A stretch of 64,000 nucleotides of DNA, from the NCBI GenBank assembly GCA_023436615.1, contig JAEZIO010000034.1, forward strand, positions 46,078-110,077. The letters are read 5' to 3'. Position 1 is the stretch's first letter; each line of letters opens with the position of its first letter. Under the pieces are notes generated by a model that was given only the letters and a program-made list of their open reading frames with translations, did not search any database and was not told the DNA's origin. This document shows positions 17,909 to 25,149 of this stretch, piece after piece. This DNA comes from Pseudomonadota bacterium (GTDB lineage: Bacteria > Pseudomonadota > Alphaproteobacteria > Sphingomonadales > Sphingomonadaceae). Made by a program: the position numbers and the translations under genes.

Positions 17909-18409
17909 ATGGACGTTGTCGTCAAGCATGGACTGCCGCCCGTGGCCCGCGCCGACGCGCGCCTGTTCATTCTCGGCAGCCTTCCCGGCGACGCGTCGCT
18001 CTTGGCGCAGCGTTATTACGCGCACCCGCAAAATGGCTTCTGGCGCCTGGTCGCCGCAGTGGTGGGCGAGGAGCTGCAGTCGCTCGACTATCCGGCGCGG
18101 CTGGAGCGGCTGCAGGCGAACCGCATCGGCTTGTGGGACGTCGTCGCTCACGCCGAGCGGCGCGGAAGCCTCGACCAGGCGATCCGGAGCGCCGGCCACA
18201 ATCCCCTTGCCGACTTTTTCGCGGGATTCCCGCGCCTCGAAGCGGTGGCGTTCAACGGGGGCACGGCCGCGGCGGCCGGTCGGAAATTGCTCGCGGGCAT
18301 GGAGGCGCTGACGCTCATCGACCTTCCGTCGTCGAGCCCGGCGAACACGCGCCCGTTCGCCGAAAAGCTCGAGGCGTGGGGGCGGCTTCGCGCTTTTTGC
18401 GGCGGATAG
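17909..18409 (+). CDS. Hypoxanthine (deoxyinosine)-DNA glycosylase-like protein, UDG superfamily
   Basis: The 166-residue protein contains FILGSLPGDASL followed by RYYAHPQNGFW, the signature of the hypoxanthine-DNA glycosylase family within the uracil-DNA glycosylase superfamily, then NRIGLWDVV and a closing LPSSSPANT. Members remove hypoxanthine, the deamination product of adenine, from DNA. ATG at 17909 is chosen because the family fold begins a few residues later; the frame is open further upstream but only across the antisense of the glycosyltransferase gene. Confidence 0.82.
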   Translation: MDVVVKHGLPPVARADARLFILGSLPGDASLLAQRYYAHPQNGFWRLVAAVVGEELQSLDYPARLERLQANRIGLWDVVAHAERRGSLDQAIRSAGHNPLADFFAGFPRLEAVAFNGGTAAAAGRKLLAGMEALTLIDLPSSSPANTRPFAEKLEAWGRLRAFCGG

Positions 18410-18445
18410 CCTTGCCCTTGGCGGCGAAGCCGTCAGACTGTCGGC

Positions 18446-18745
18446 ATGAGCTCTATCGACGAAACCGAGACGCGCGACCCCGACGACCCGCTGTCGATGG
18501 TCGACGAAGCGCTGGTCGCCGGGACGATCGCCAACACCAACGGGCTGCTGGTGATCCTCGCAAAGCTCGTTGCCAGGGGCGTGTTCGACCGCGACGATTT
18601 GAAGGCGTTCTCGGACAGCTATTCCAAGCCGCTCGACCATGTGGGCATGCGCGAGAACGAGTTGGTCGGCCAGATGCAGGACCAGATGGAGTCCACGCTG
18701 GCGGAGCTGATGCGCTATCTGAGCGAGCGCGACCGCGAGGGCTGA
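18446..18745 (+). CDS. Conserved small acidic protein, unknown function
   Basis: A 99-residue, strongly acidic protein without signal peptide or membrane helix. It starts MSSIDETETRDPDDP and looks mostly helical, with a hydrophobic centre (GTIANTNGLLVILAKLVARG) and a charged C-terminal helix (MQDQMESTLAELMRYL) that could form a coiled coil. I recognise no family. It lies 37 bases after the DNA glycosylase gene in the same direction and just before the copper-responsive promoter, so its transcript probably ends there. Confidence 0.65.
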   Translation: MSSIDETETRDPDDPLSMVDEALVAGTIANTNGLLVILAKLVARGVFDRDDLKAFSDSYSKPLDHVGMRENELVGQMQDQMESTLAELMRYLSERDREG

Positions 18746-18755
18746 TTGAACCCGC

Positions 18756-18786
18756 TTGACCTTGACACCATGTCAAGGTGCACAAG
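18756..18786 (+). promoter_or_regulatory. CueR-type operator and promoter of the copper block
   Basis: ACCTTGACA and TGTCAAGGT form a perfect 9-bp inverted repeat around CCA (18759-18779). It begins inside a -35 hexamer TTGACC (18756-18761) and ends just before the expected -10 near 18781, so the spacer is the overlong 19 or so bases that MerR-family activators untwist. The layout matches promoters controlled by CueR or HmrR. A cueR gene lies 3.6 kb downstream in the same block. Confidence 0.88.
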
Positions 18787-18792
18787 GTTCAA

Positions 18793-21162
18793 ATGACGAG
18801 TCGCGACCACCATCATCACGAGCATTCCGACAATTGCGGACATGCTCATCACGGCGTCTCGGATGCCGACCACGGAACCATCGTTCGCGATCCCGTGTGC
18901 GGGATGAACGTCGATACCCGCACGGCCAAATTCCGCCATGAACTCGGCGACACGACTTATTATTTTTGCAGCGCCGGCTGTCTCGACAAATTCAAGGCTG
19001 ACCCCGATCGCTATTTGAATCCCGATGAGGCTGCGACCGCCGTTGAAGCCGCGGAGGGCACGATCTGGACATGCCCGATGCACCCCGAGATCCGGCGCGA
19101 CGGGCCGGGAAGCTGCCCCATCTGCGGCATGGCGCTCGAGCCGCTCGAACCGACGCTCGAAGAGGAGGCCAACCCGGAACTGATCGACATGACGCGGCGC
19201 TTCTGGGTCAGCGCCGCGCTCACCTTGCCCTTGTTCCTGCTCGCCATGGGCATGGAGGTGTTCGGCCTCGACATCCTGCCGATGCGCCAGGCGGTCTGGC
19301 TGCAGCTCGCGCTCGCGACCCCGGTGGTGCTGTGGGGCGGCTGGCCCTTCTTCGAGCGCTTCTGGGCGTCGCTGAAGACCCGCAACCTCAACATGTTCAC
19401 GCTCATCGGCCTCGGCGTCGGCGTCGCTTATGGTTACAGCGTCGTCGCAACGCTCGCGCCTGGCATCTTCCCGGCCTCGCTTCGCACCATGGACGGCCTC
19501 GTTCCGGTTTATTTCGAGGCCGCGGCCGTGATCACGACCCTGGTGCTGCTGGGGCAGGTGCTCGAGCTGCGCGCCCGGGCCGCGACGGGCAAGGCGATTC
19601 GAGCGCTGCTAGGCCTCGCGCCGAAGACGGCGCGGCGAGTCGTCGACGGTCGCGAAGAGGACATCCCGCTCACCGACGTTCATGTCGGGGACCTGCTGCG
19701 CGTCCGGCCTGGCGAAAAGATTCCGGTCGACGGGGTGGTTGTCGAAGGCCGCAGCGCCGTCGACGAATCGATGATCACCGGGGAGCCGGTGCCGGTCGAG
19801 AAGGTCGCCGACGAGAAGGTCACGGGAGCGACCGTCAACGGCACCGGCAGCCTGCTGATACGCGCCGAACGCGTCGGGCGCGATACGATGCTGTCGCAGA
19901 TCGTGCGCATGGTCGCCGCCGCGCAACGCTCCCGAGCGCCGATCCAGGCGCTTGCGGACAAGGTGTCGGCCTGGTTCGTGCCCAGCGTCGTCGCCGTGTC
20001 CCTGCTGGCTTTCGTCGTGTGGAGCCTGTTCGGCCCGCCGCCGCCGCTCGGCCATGCCATCGTCAACGCGATCGCGGTGCTGATCATTGCCTGCCCGTGC
20101 GCGCTCGGCCTGGCGACGCCGATGTCGATCATGGTCGGGACCGGGCGCGGAGCGAGCGCCGGCGTGCTCATTAAGAACGCCGAAGCGCTCGAGCTGATGG
20201 AGAAGATCGACACGCTCGTCGTCGACAAGACCGGGACGCTGACGCTCGGCAAGCCCAAGCTGATCGCGGTCGAGCCTGCGCAGGGTTTCGACGAGGCCGA
20301 GGTGCTCAAGCTTGCGGCTGCGCTCGAGCGCGGAAGCGAGCATCCGCTGGCCGAAGCCATCGTCGAAGGGGCCGAGGAACGCGGCCTCGACATCCCTGCG
20401 AGCGGCGAATTTGAATCGCACACCGGCAAGGGTGTCAGCGGCCGCGTCGAAGGCCGCAAGGTCGCGCTCGGCAATTTCGCGTTGATGACGGACGCCGGCG
20501 TCGATGCCTCGGCGCTCCAGTCCGCCGCCGATCGCCACAGGTCGGAAGGCCGAGGCGTCATGTTCATTGCCGTCGACGGCAAGCTCGGCGGGTTCATCGT
20601 GGTGGCCGACCCGGTGAAAACGACGGCAGCCGAGGCGATCGCCGAGCTTCATCGCGCCGGGATACGAATCGTCATGCTCACGGGCGACAACCAGCGCACC
20701 GCGGAAGCCGTCGCCCGCCAGCTCGGCATCGACGAGGTCATGGCCGACGTCCTTCCGCACGAGAAGCAGGAGAAGGTGCAGCGGCTGAAAAGCGAAGGCC
20801 GCCGGGTGGCGATGGCGGGCGACGGGATCAACGACGCGCCGGCGCTCGCTGCGGCCGACGTCGGCATTGCGATGGGAACGGGCACGGACGTTGCGATGGA
20901 AAGCGCGGCGGTGACGCTGGTGAAGGGCGACCTTCGCGGCATCGTTCGTGCCCGGAAGCTGAGCCGCGCGGTGATGCGCAACATCCGCGAAAACCTGTTC
21001 TTCGCGTTCGTCTTCAACGCGGCGGGCGTGCCGATCGCGGCCGGCGTCCTCTATCCCTGGTTCGAAATCCTGCTGTCGCCGATCATCGCGGGCGCGGCGA
21101 TGTCGCTGAGCTCGGTCACCGTGATCGGCAACTCGCTTCGGCTTCGCGGAGTGAAGCTGTGA
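18793..21162 (+). CDS. copA: Copper-exporting P1B-type ATPase
   Basis: The protein pumps Cu(I) from cytosol to periplasm using ATP. In order: a His-rich head (DHHHHEHSD, CGHAHH), a YHS domain (DPVCGMNVD...YFCSAGC), a short metal-binding motif (CPMHPE...CPICGM), eight membrane helices with the transport-site IACPCALGLATP, the phosphorylation motif DKTGTLTLG, HPLAEAI and GDGINDAPALA. No ferredoxin-like CxxC domain is present, unlike E. coli CopA. I use ATG 18793 (789 residues). The upstream GTG at 18778 lies inside the operator and upstream of the expected transcript start, so it cannot be used from that promoter. The mRNA would then be nearly leaderless. Confidence 0.93.
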   Translation: MTSRDHHHHEHSDNCGHAHHGVSDADHGTIVRDPVCGMNVDTRTAKFRHELGDTTYYFCSAGCLDKFKADPDRYLNPDEAATAVEAAEGTIWTCPMHPEIRRDGPGSCPICGMALEPLEPTLEEEANPELIDMTRRFWVSAALTLPLFLLAMGMEVFGLDILPMRQAVWLQLALATPVVLWGGWPFFERFWASLKTRNLNMFTLIGLGVGVAYGYSVVATLAPGIFPASLRTMDGLVPVYFEAAAVITTLVLLGQVLELRARAATGKAIRALLGLAPKTARRVVDGREEDIPLTDVHVGDLLRVRPGEKIPVDGVVVEGRSAVDESMITGEPVPVEKVADEKVTGATVNGTGSLLIRAERVGRDTMLSQIVRMVAAAQRSRAPIQALADKVSAWFVPSVVAVSLLAFVVWSLFGPPPPLGHAIVNAIAVLIIACPCALGLATPMSIMVGTGRGASAGVLIKNAEALELMEKIDTLVVDKTGTLTLGKPKLIAVEPAQGFDEAEVLKLAAALERGSEHPLAEAIVEGAEERGLDIPASGEFESHTGKGVSGRVEGRKVALGNFALMTDAGVDASALQSAADRHRSEGRGVMFIAVDGKLGGFIVVADPVKTTAAEAIAELHRAGIRIVMLTGDNQRTAEAVARQLGIDEVMADVLPHEKQEKVQRLKSEGRRVAMAGDGINDAPALAAADVGIAMGTGTDVAMESAAVTLVKGDLRGIVRARKLSRAVMRNIRENLFFAFVFNAAGVPIAAGVLYPWFEILLSPIIAGAAMSLSSVTVIGNSLRLRGVKL

Positions 21163-21455
21163 CGAATGCGTTGCGCACCGAGCGCGAGCGGTCCGCGCTG
21201 ATGACTCTCTCCACCGTTGGCGCGGCAATTGCCGGAGCCGGAGCGGGAGCCGTGTTATCCGCAGCCCTGCTTCCGCTTGCCTGGCTAATCCTCGCTATCG
21301 GAACGATCGCTCATCTGTTCGGCATGGTCGGCACTCGCCGCCTGTTGGCGGCCGGCGGCTATCACCCGCCCGGCTGGCAGCGGACATCTTACTGGCTTTG
21401 TTGGGCGGCAATTGCCGCGCTTGCGATCTACGTGGTCGCACTGGCGCTGCAATGA
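21159..21455 (+). CDS. Small membrane protein in the copper block
   Basis: A 98-residue protein starting with GTG inside the copA stop codon (GTGA), so it should be translated with copA. It has two hydrophobic segments (about residues 18-55, which may be two helices, and 77-97) separated by GMVGTRRLLAAGGYHPPGW. There are no obvious metal ligands apart from two His and one Cys (SYWLCW). I do not recognise a family. Tight coupling suggests it helps or stabilises CopA or the following CDF transporter. Confidence 0.65.
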   Translation: MTNALRTERERSALMTLSTVGAAIAGAGAGAVLSAALLPLAWLILAIGTIAHLFGMVGTRRLLAAGGYHPPGWQRTSYWLCWAAIAALAIYVVALALQ

Positions 21456-22417
21456 GCGTCGGCAAGGGCAAGTCGGGCGGCGGTCATTCTGCCCATATGC
21501 CGCCGGCCACTACGGACAGGCGAGCGCTGATCATCTCAGGCTGGCTAACGGGCCTGTATTTTCTGGTCGAGCTTGCCATCGGCATCTGGACGGGCTCGGT
21601 CGCGGTCACGTCCGATGCGTTCCACACATTCTCCGCAGTCGGAGGTGTGCTGATTGCACTTGTCGCCAACCGCCTTGGGCAGCGCAAATCCAGTCCGTCG
21701 CGGACTTTCGGCTACGTGCGAGCGGAGATCCTCGGCGCGTTGTTCAACGGAATCTTCCTCGCGATCATGGCTGCGGTGGTCTTCTGGATGGGCGCGATGC
21801 GGTTGATGGATCCGATCCACCTGCCGACAACCCCAATGCTGGTGGCAGCCGGTGGCGGGATAGCAACCGAACTCGTCGCGCTGTGGCTGCTCTACGAACG
21901 TCAGAAATCGGATTTGAACATTCGGGGTGCCTTTTGGCACGTGCTCCAGACGTTCGTGGGCAGCTTTCTCATCATCATCTCCGCCTTGGTAATAAAATTC
22001 ACCGGTTTCCTCGCGATCGACCCGTTGCTGGGAATGGCCTTCGGCATCGTATTGTTCTGGGCATCCTGGGGAATCTCGCGCGACGCTCTGCACGTCTTGT
22101 TGCAGGGTACCCCGGAGGATTTGGACCTCGAAAAGGCGATTGCCGCTATTCGCCGGATCGAGGGTGTTACCGACGTACACCACGTTCACGCCTGGAGCCT
22201 GACCTCCGGAATGAACGTGTTCTCAAGCCACGTTCGCGTTGGAAGCCCTGCCGATAGCGAGCGCGTCCTGCGCGAGGTCGCCCAGTTGTTGCGCGATCAA
22301 TTCAATGTCTATTTTTCCACGACACAGGTTGAGACGCGCTGTCTCGATGGCGAAGACCACGCAGCCGCAATCGACATTAGCCGGTCTCACGCCGACCATC
22401 GGAAGGATCGACCGTGA
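21452..22417 (+). CDS. Cation diffusion facilitator (CDF) family transporter with altered metal site
   Basis: The 321-residue protein has six membrane helices and a C-terminal cytoplasmic domain with EGVTDVHHVHAWSLTSGMN, typical of the Zn-CDF (CzcD/ZnT) type. Normally the transport site uses HxxxD in helix 2 and HxxxD in helix 5. Here helix 2 reads H58-T-F-S-A62 and helix 5 reads H163-V-L-Q-T167, so both aspartates are gone. The codons (gca and acg) were checked in the DNA. Loss of the acidic ligands predicts poor Zn(II) binding and another substrate or role. ATG 21452 overlaps the preceding stop; the 3' end overlaps cueR. Confidence 0.85.
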   Translation: MSVGKGKSGGGHSAHMPPATTDRRALIISGWLTGLYFLVELAIGIWTGSVAVTSDAFHTFSAVGGVLIALVANRLGQRKSSPSRTFGYVRAEILGALFNGIFLAIMAAVVFWMGAMRLMDPIHLPTTPMLVAAGGGIATELVALWLLYERQKSDLNIRGAFWHVLQTFVGSFLIIISALVIKFTGFLAIDPLLGMAFGIVLFWASWGISRDALHVLLQGTPEDLDLEKAIAAIRRIEGVTDVHHVHAWSLTSGMNVFSSHVRVGSPADSERVLREVAQLLRDQFNVYFSTTQVETRCLDGEDHAAAIDISRSHADHRKDRP

Positions 22418-22809
22418 AGATCGGCGAGGCCGCAAAATCATCGGGGGTCAGCCAGCGAATGATCCGGCATTACGAGAAGATCGGCCTTGTCGCGCCGGCT
22501 GCGCGGAGGGACTCCGGTTATCGCGACTATGACGAGCGCGACATCCACAGCTTGCGCTTCATTGCGCGGGCGCGTGATCTCGGCTTTTCGCTCGAGGACA
22601 TCCGCAAGCTGTTATCCCTGTGGAATGACCGCAGCCGAGCGAGCGCTGACGTCAAAGCCGTCGCGCTGGCGAGAGCGGCGGAGCTGAAACGCAAGGAGCG
22701 CGAGCTTCACGAAATGCGCCGGTCGCTCGAGCATCTGGCGGCGAGCTGTCACGGCGACAACCGGCCCGATTGCCCGATTATCGGCGGCCTCGAGGGGAGG
22801 GCTAGGTGA
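22414..22809 (+). CDS. cueR: Cu(I)-responsive MerR-family activator
   Basis: The 131-residue protein has the MerR winged helix MKIGEAAKSSGVSQRMIRHY, a coiled-coil dimer helix and the metal loop SCHGDNRPDCPI. Cys112 and Cys120 and the diagnostic Ser77 all fall at the E. coli CueR positions; Ser77 marks sensors of singly charged ions (Cu, Ag, Au). It starts with GTG overlapping the CDF stop. It is expected to activate the palindromic promoter at 18756-18786, and because it lies in the same block it would raise its own level when copper is present. Confidence 0.95.
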   Translation: MKIGEAAKSSGVSQRMIRHYEKIGLVAPAARRDSGYRDYDERDIHSLRFIARARDLGFSLEDIRKLLSLWNDRSRASADVKAVALARAAELKRKERELHEMRRSLEHLAASCHGDNRPDCPIIGGLEGRAR

Positions 22810-23174
22810 TTCCCACCATTGAGACCCGCGCCCGCCGCGGCTATCCCGCTCGCATGCGTTCCGCCGCTCTGCGAATGCTGGCTTTGCTCGCCGTGCTGCT
22901 GTTGCCGTTCGGCATGTCGGCAGCGCCCGCCGAGCCGCACGCGGCCGAGACAATGACCATGCCGGCGGAGCATTGCCCGGATACGCCGGAGCGCAGCCAG
23001 ACGAAGTTCGCCCCTGCGGCGTGCAGCATGGCCTGCTCGGCGGCGCTTCCTGCGGCGGACCAGCCGTTGCCCGCGGCAGGGCCCCAGCTTCGCATCGTCG
23101 CACAGCCCGGCGCCGTGAGCAGTCTTCCGGGAATCGAACTCGAGATCGCAACGCCCCCTCCACGAGCCGCCTGA
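22806..23174 (+). CDS. Small exported Cys/His/Met-containing protein
   Basis: Up to 122 residues. GTG 22806 overlaps the cueR stop and follows GGGGAGGG, which favours it over ATG 22854. A hydrophobic segment (MLALLAVLLLPFGMSA) acts as signal peptide, or as a membrane anchor if the longer form is used. The mature part contains MTMPAEHCPD and AACSMACSAALP, a Cys/Met/His set suited to Cu(I) or Cu(II) binding. I know of no named family; in this context it is inferred to be a periplasmic copper-binding protein. Confidence 0.65.
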   Translation: MIPTIETRARRGYPARMRSAALRMLALLAVLLLPFGMSAAPAEPHAAETMTMPAEHCPDTPERSQTKFAPAACSMACSAALPAADQPLPAAGPQLRIVAQPGAVSSLPGIELEIATPPPRAA

Positions 23175-23213
23175 GACTTCGAACCGATTTACTCGAACTC
23201 AGGAGAATAGATC

Positions 23214-23426
23214 ATGATGACATTGATTGCCGCGGCGCTCGTTGCCGCTCAGCCTGCCGCTCCGGCCCCCGCCCCTGCGAATACGGCGGACCATTCGTCG
23301 CACCAGATGGCGATGGGCCAAGGCGAGCAGCACAAGGGCATGGATTGCTGCAAGGACTGCTGCAAGGACATGGCCAAGGGGCACGAAGACAAGAGTGCCG
23401 AGCACAAGGGCCATTCGGCCCGTTAG
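23214..23426 (+). CDS. Small exported metal-binding peptide with CCxxCC motif
   Basis: A 70-residue protein with a short hydrophobic leader cut near VAAQPAAP, then HSSHQMAMGQGEQHKGMD, the cluster CCKDCCKDM and HEDKSAEHKGHS. Nearly every third residue of the mature part is His, Met, Cys or an acid, and about 55 residues remain after processing. AGGAG is correctly spaced before the ATG. Function inferred: scavenging or buffering of copper in the periplasm, like other tiny Cys/His-rich proteins of copper operons. It is too small to be an enzyme. Confidence 0.75.
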   Translation: MMTLIAAALVAAQPAAPAPAPANTADHSSHQMAMGQGEQHKGMDCCKDCCKDMAKGHEDKSAEHKGHSAR

Positions 23427-23438
23427 CTAGACGTCGGC

Positions 23439-23460
23439 GGCGCCGCTCTCGGGCGGCGCC
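23439..23460 (+). other. GC-rich hairpin between two genes of the copper block
   Basis: GGCGCCGC and GCGGCGCC form an 8-bp stem with a six-base loop, 12 bases after the small peptide gene and just before the outer-membrane gene. No T tract follows, so it is more likely an mRNA-stabilising or partial-termination hairpin setting relative expression than a full terminator. Confidence 0.45.
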
Positions 23461-23478
23461 TCCGATTGGAGAAATATC

Positions 23479-25029
23479 GTGAAATTCGCTTTGTTTGCCG
23501 CAGCCAGCGCGCTTGCGTTGGCGAGCGTTTCCGCGCCCGCGGCCGCGCAGCACCAGCATATGCCAGGCATGACGATGCCGGCATCGCAGAAGCCGGTGGC
23601 CAAGAAGAAACCGGCCGCCAGGAAGTCGCCTGCAAAGAAGACGGCGGCGGCCAAGCCTGCGCCCGCCAAAAAGCCCGCCGCTACCGCCGTGCCGACGCCC
23701 CCGGCCACGGAAGCGAGGCCGATGGACCATTCGCAAATGGACCACGGAACGATGCCGATGCCGTCGCAGCCTGCTGCGCCGACTCCGGCGCCCATGGACC
23801 ATTCGCAGATGCATCACGAGGCGGCTCCCGTGAGCGCCGGCCCGGCGGAAGAGATCCACATGCACGGCGGCGCATTGGGTCCGTACCCGATGACTCGCGA
23901 ATCTTCAGGCACCGCCTGGCAGCCGGATTCGTCGCAGCATATGGGCCTGATGACGATGTCGGGGGACTGGACGCTGATGGCGCATGGCGTCGCGAACCTG
24001 GTCTACGATCATCAATCCGGCCCGCGCGGCGACGACAAGGTCTTCGCCAGCGGAATGATTATGGGCATGGCGCGCCGGGCGCTCGGCAACGGGACCGTGC
24101 AGTTCAAGGCGATGGTCAGCCCCGACCCGCTGATGGGCAAAAGCGGCTATCCGCTGCTGCTTGCAAGCGGGGAGACCGCGAACGGCGTCGACCGGCTGAT
24201 CGACCGCCAGCACCCGCACGACTTCTTCATGGAGCTGTCGGCGTCGGTGTCCCAGAACATCGGGCGCAGCAGCAGCGTCTTCCTGTACGGCGGCCTTCCG
24301 GGCGAGCCGGCCTTCGGCCCCCCCGCGTTCATGCACCGCGAGGCGATCCTGGATTCGCCCGAGGCGCCGATCACGCATCACTGGCTCGATTCCACGCATA
24401 TCAGCTTTGGCGTTTTGACGGCCGGACTGGTGGTCGACCGGGTGAAGCTAGAGGTCAGCCGCTTCAATGGCCGAGAGCCGGACCAGCACCGCTGGGACAT
24501 CGAGACGGCGCCGCTCAACTCGACTGCCGTCCGGCTGTCCTGGAACCCGACGCGGACCCTGTCGCTGCAAGGCAGCTGGGGCAAGTTCAAGGATCCCGAG
24601 CAGCTCGAGCCGGGCGTCGACCAGAAGCGCTGGTCGGCGAGCGCGCTCTATGCGGCCGACGTTGCTCCCGGCTGGCACCTGGCCGGAACGCTAGCCTGGG
24701 GCCGCAAGTCGATCGATCATCACGGCGAGAGCCTCCACGACGACGCGTTCGCCGCCGAGGCATCGGTCAAGCATTCAGGCTGGACGGTCTTTGGACGCGG
24801 CGAGATCACGGAGAACCGCGAGCTCGTCGACCTTCTGGATCACGGGCCCGCCTATCGAGTCGGCAAGATCAGCGTCGGCGCGGTGCGGGATTTCCGTGTC
24901 GCCGACCATCTGTCGCTCGGCGCCGGTGGCCTCGTCGCGCTCAACTTCGTGCCCGACGAGCTAGCCGGGGAATATGGCGGCCATAACCCCGTCGGCGCGA
25001 TGGGCTTCGTCCGCCTGAAGCTCGATTGA
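23479..25029 (+). CDS. Outer-membrane-type protein with His/Met-rich N-terminus, copper-associated, unknown function
   Basis: The 516-residue protein has a signal peptide ending APAAAQ, a His/Met segment (HQHMPGMTMP), a Lys/Ala/Pro linker, more copper-type repeats (MDHSQMDHG, MDHSQMHHE), and from about residue 130 a conserved body. The body begins GALGPYPMTRESSGTAWQPD and contains RQHPHDFFMEL, LPGEPAFGPPAFMHRE and THHWLDSTHISFG. It ends in alternating strands with aromatic residues, like a beta barrel. The repeats recall CopB/PcoB, but the body is a different family that I know only as uncharacterised proteins. GTG start with GGAG upstream. Probable role: copper handling at the outer membrane. 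Confidence 0.75.
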   Translation: MKFALFAAASALALASVSAPAAAQHQHMPGMTMPASQKPVAKKKPAARKSPAKKTAAAKPAPAKKPAATAVPTPPATEARPMDHSQMDHGTMPMPSQPAAPTPAPMDHSQMHHEAAPVSAGPAEEIHMHGGALGPYPMTRESSGTAWQPDSSQHMGLMTMSGDWTLMAHGVANLVYDHQSGPRGDDKVFASGMIMGMARRALGNGTVQFKAMVSPDPLMGKSGYPLLLASGETANGVDRLIDRQHPHDFFMELSASVSQNIGRSSSVFLYGGLPGEPAFGPPAFMHREAILDSPEAPITHHWLDSTHISFGVLTAGLVVDRVKLEVSRFNGREPDQHRWDIETAPLNSTAVRLSWNPTRTLSLQGSWGKFKDPEQLEPGVDQKRWSASALYAADVAPGWHLAGTLAWGRKSIDHHGESLHDDAFAAEASVKHSGWTVFGRGEITENRELVDLLDHGPAYRVGKISVGAVRDFRVADHLSLGAGGLVALNFVPDELAGEYGGHNPVGAMGFVRLKLD

Positions 25030-25035
25030 CTAGGG

Positions 25036-25064
25036 GCGCGGGAGCCCACATATGGCGCCCGCGC
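25036..25064 (+). terminator. Hairpin closing the copper block
   Basis: GCGCGGG-A-GCC pairs with GGC-G-CCCGCGC (7 + 3 pairs around one A-G mismatch) with a seven-base loop, seven bases after the outer-membrane gene. There is no T tract. It may act as a weak terminator before tRNA-Glu. Confidence 0.45.
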
Positions 25065-25073
25065 TTCGCGCAC

Positions 25074-25149
25074 GGCCCCTTCGTCTAGCGGTCCAGGACG
25101 TCGCCCTCTCACGGCGAAAACACGGGTTCGAGTCCCGTAGGGGTCACCA
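25074..25149 (+). tRNA. tRNA-Glu (anticodon CTC)
   Basis: The 76-base gene shows acceptor stem GGCCCCT/AGGGGTC with one G-T pair, anticodon loop CTCTCAC with anticodon CTC (reads GAG), T arm ACGGG-TTCGAGT-CCCGT, discriminator A and encoded CCA at 25147-25149. Its last six bases overlap the antisense of the wecB stop codon and last codon. A CTC isoacceptor implies a separate TTC tRNA elsewhere. Confidence 0.96.

Noticed and set aside
18778..18792. GTG 18778 as copA start
   Set aside because: It lies within the CueR operator and upstream of the expected transcript start.
19609..21228. Minus-strand 539-codon open frame opposite copA
   Set aside because: It is fully antisense to a recognised P-type ATPase, is rich in Arg/His/Asp runs typical of reversed GC-rich codons, and has no recognisable domain.
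23439..23460. Hairpin as a full terminator separating the copper outer-membrane gene from the block
   Set aside because: No T tract follows and the next gene starts 18 bases later without room for a separate promoter of normal size after it.
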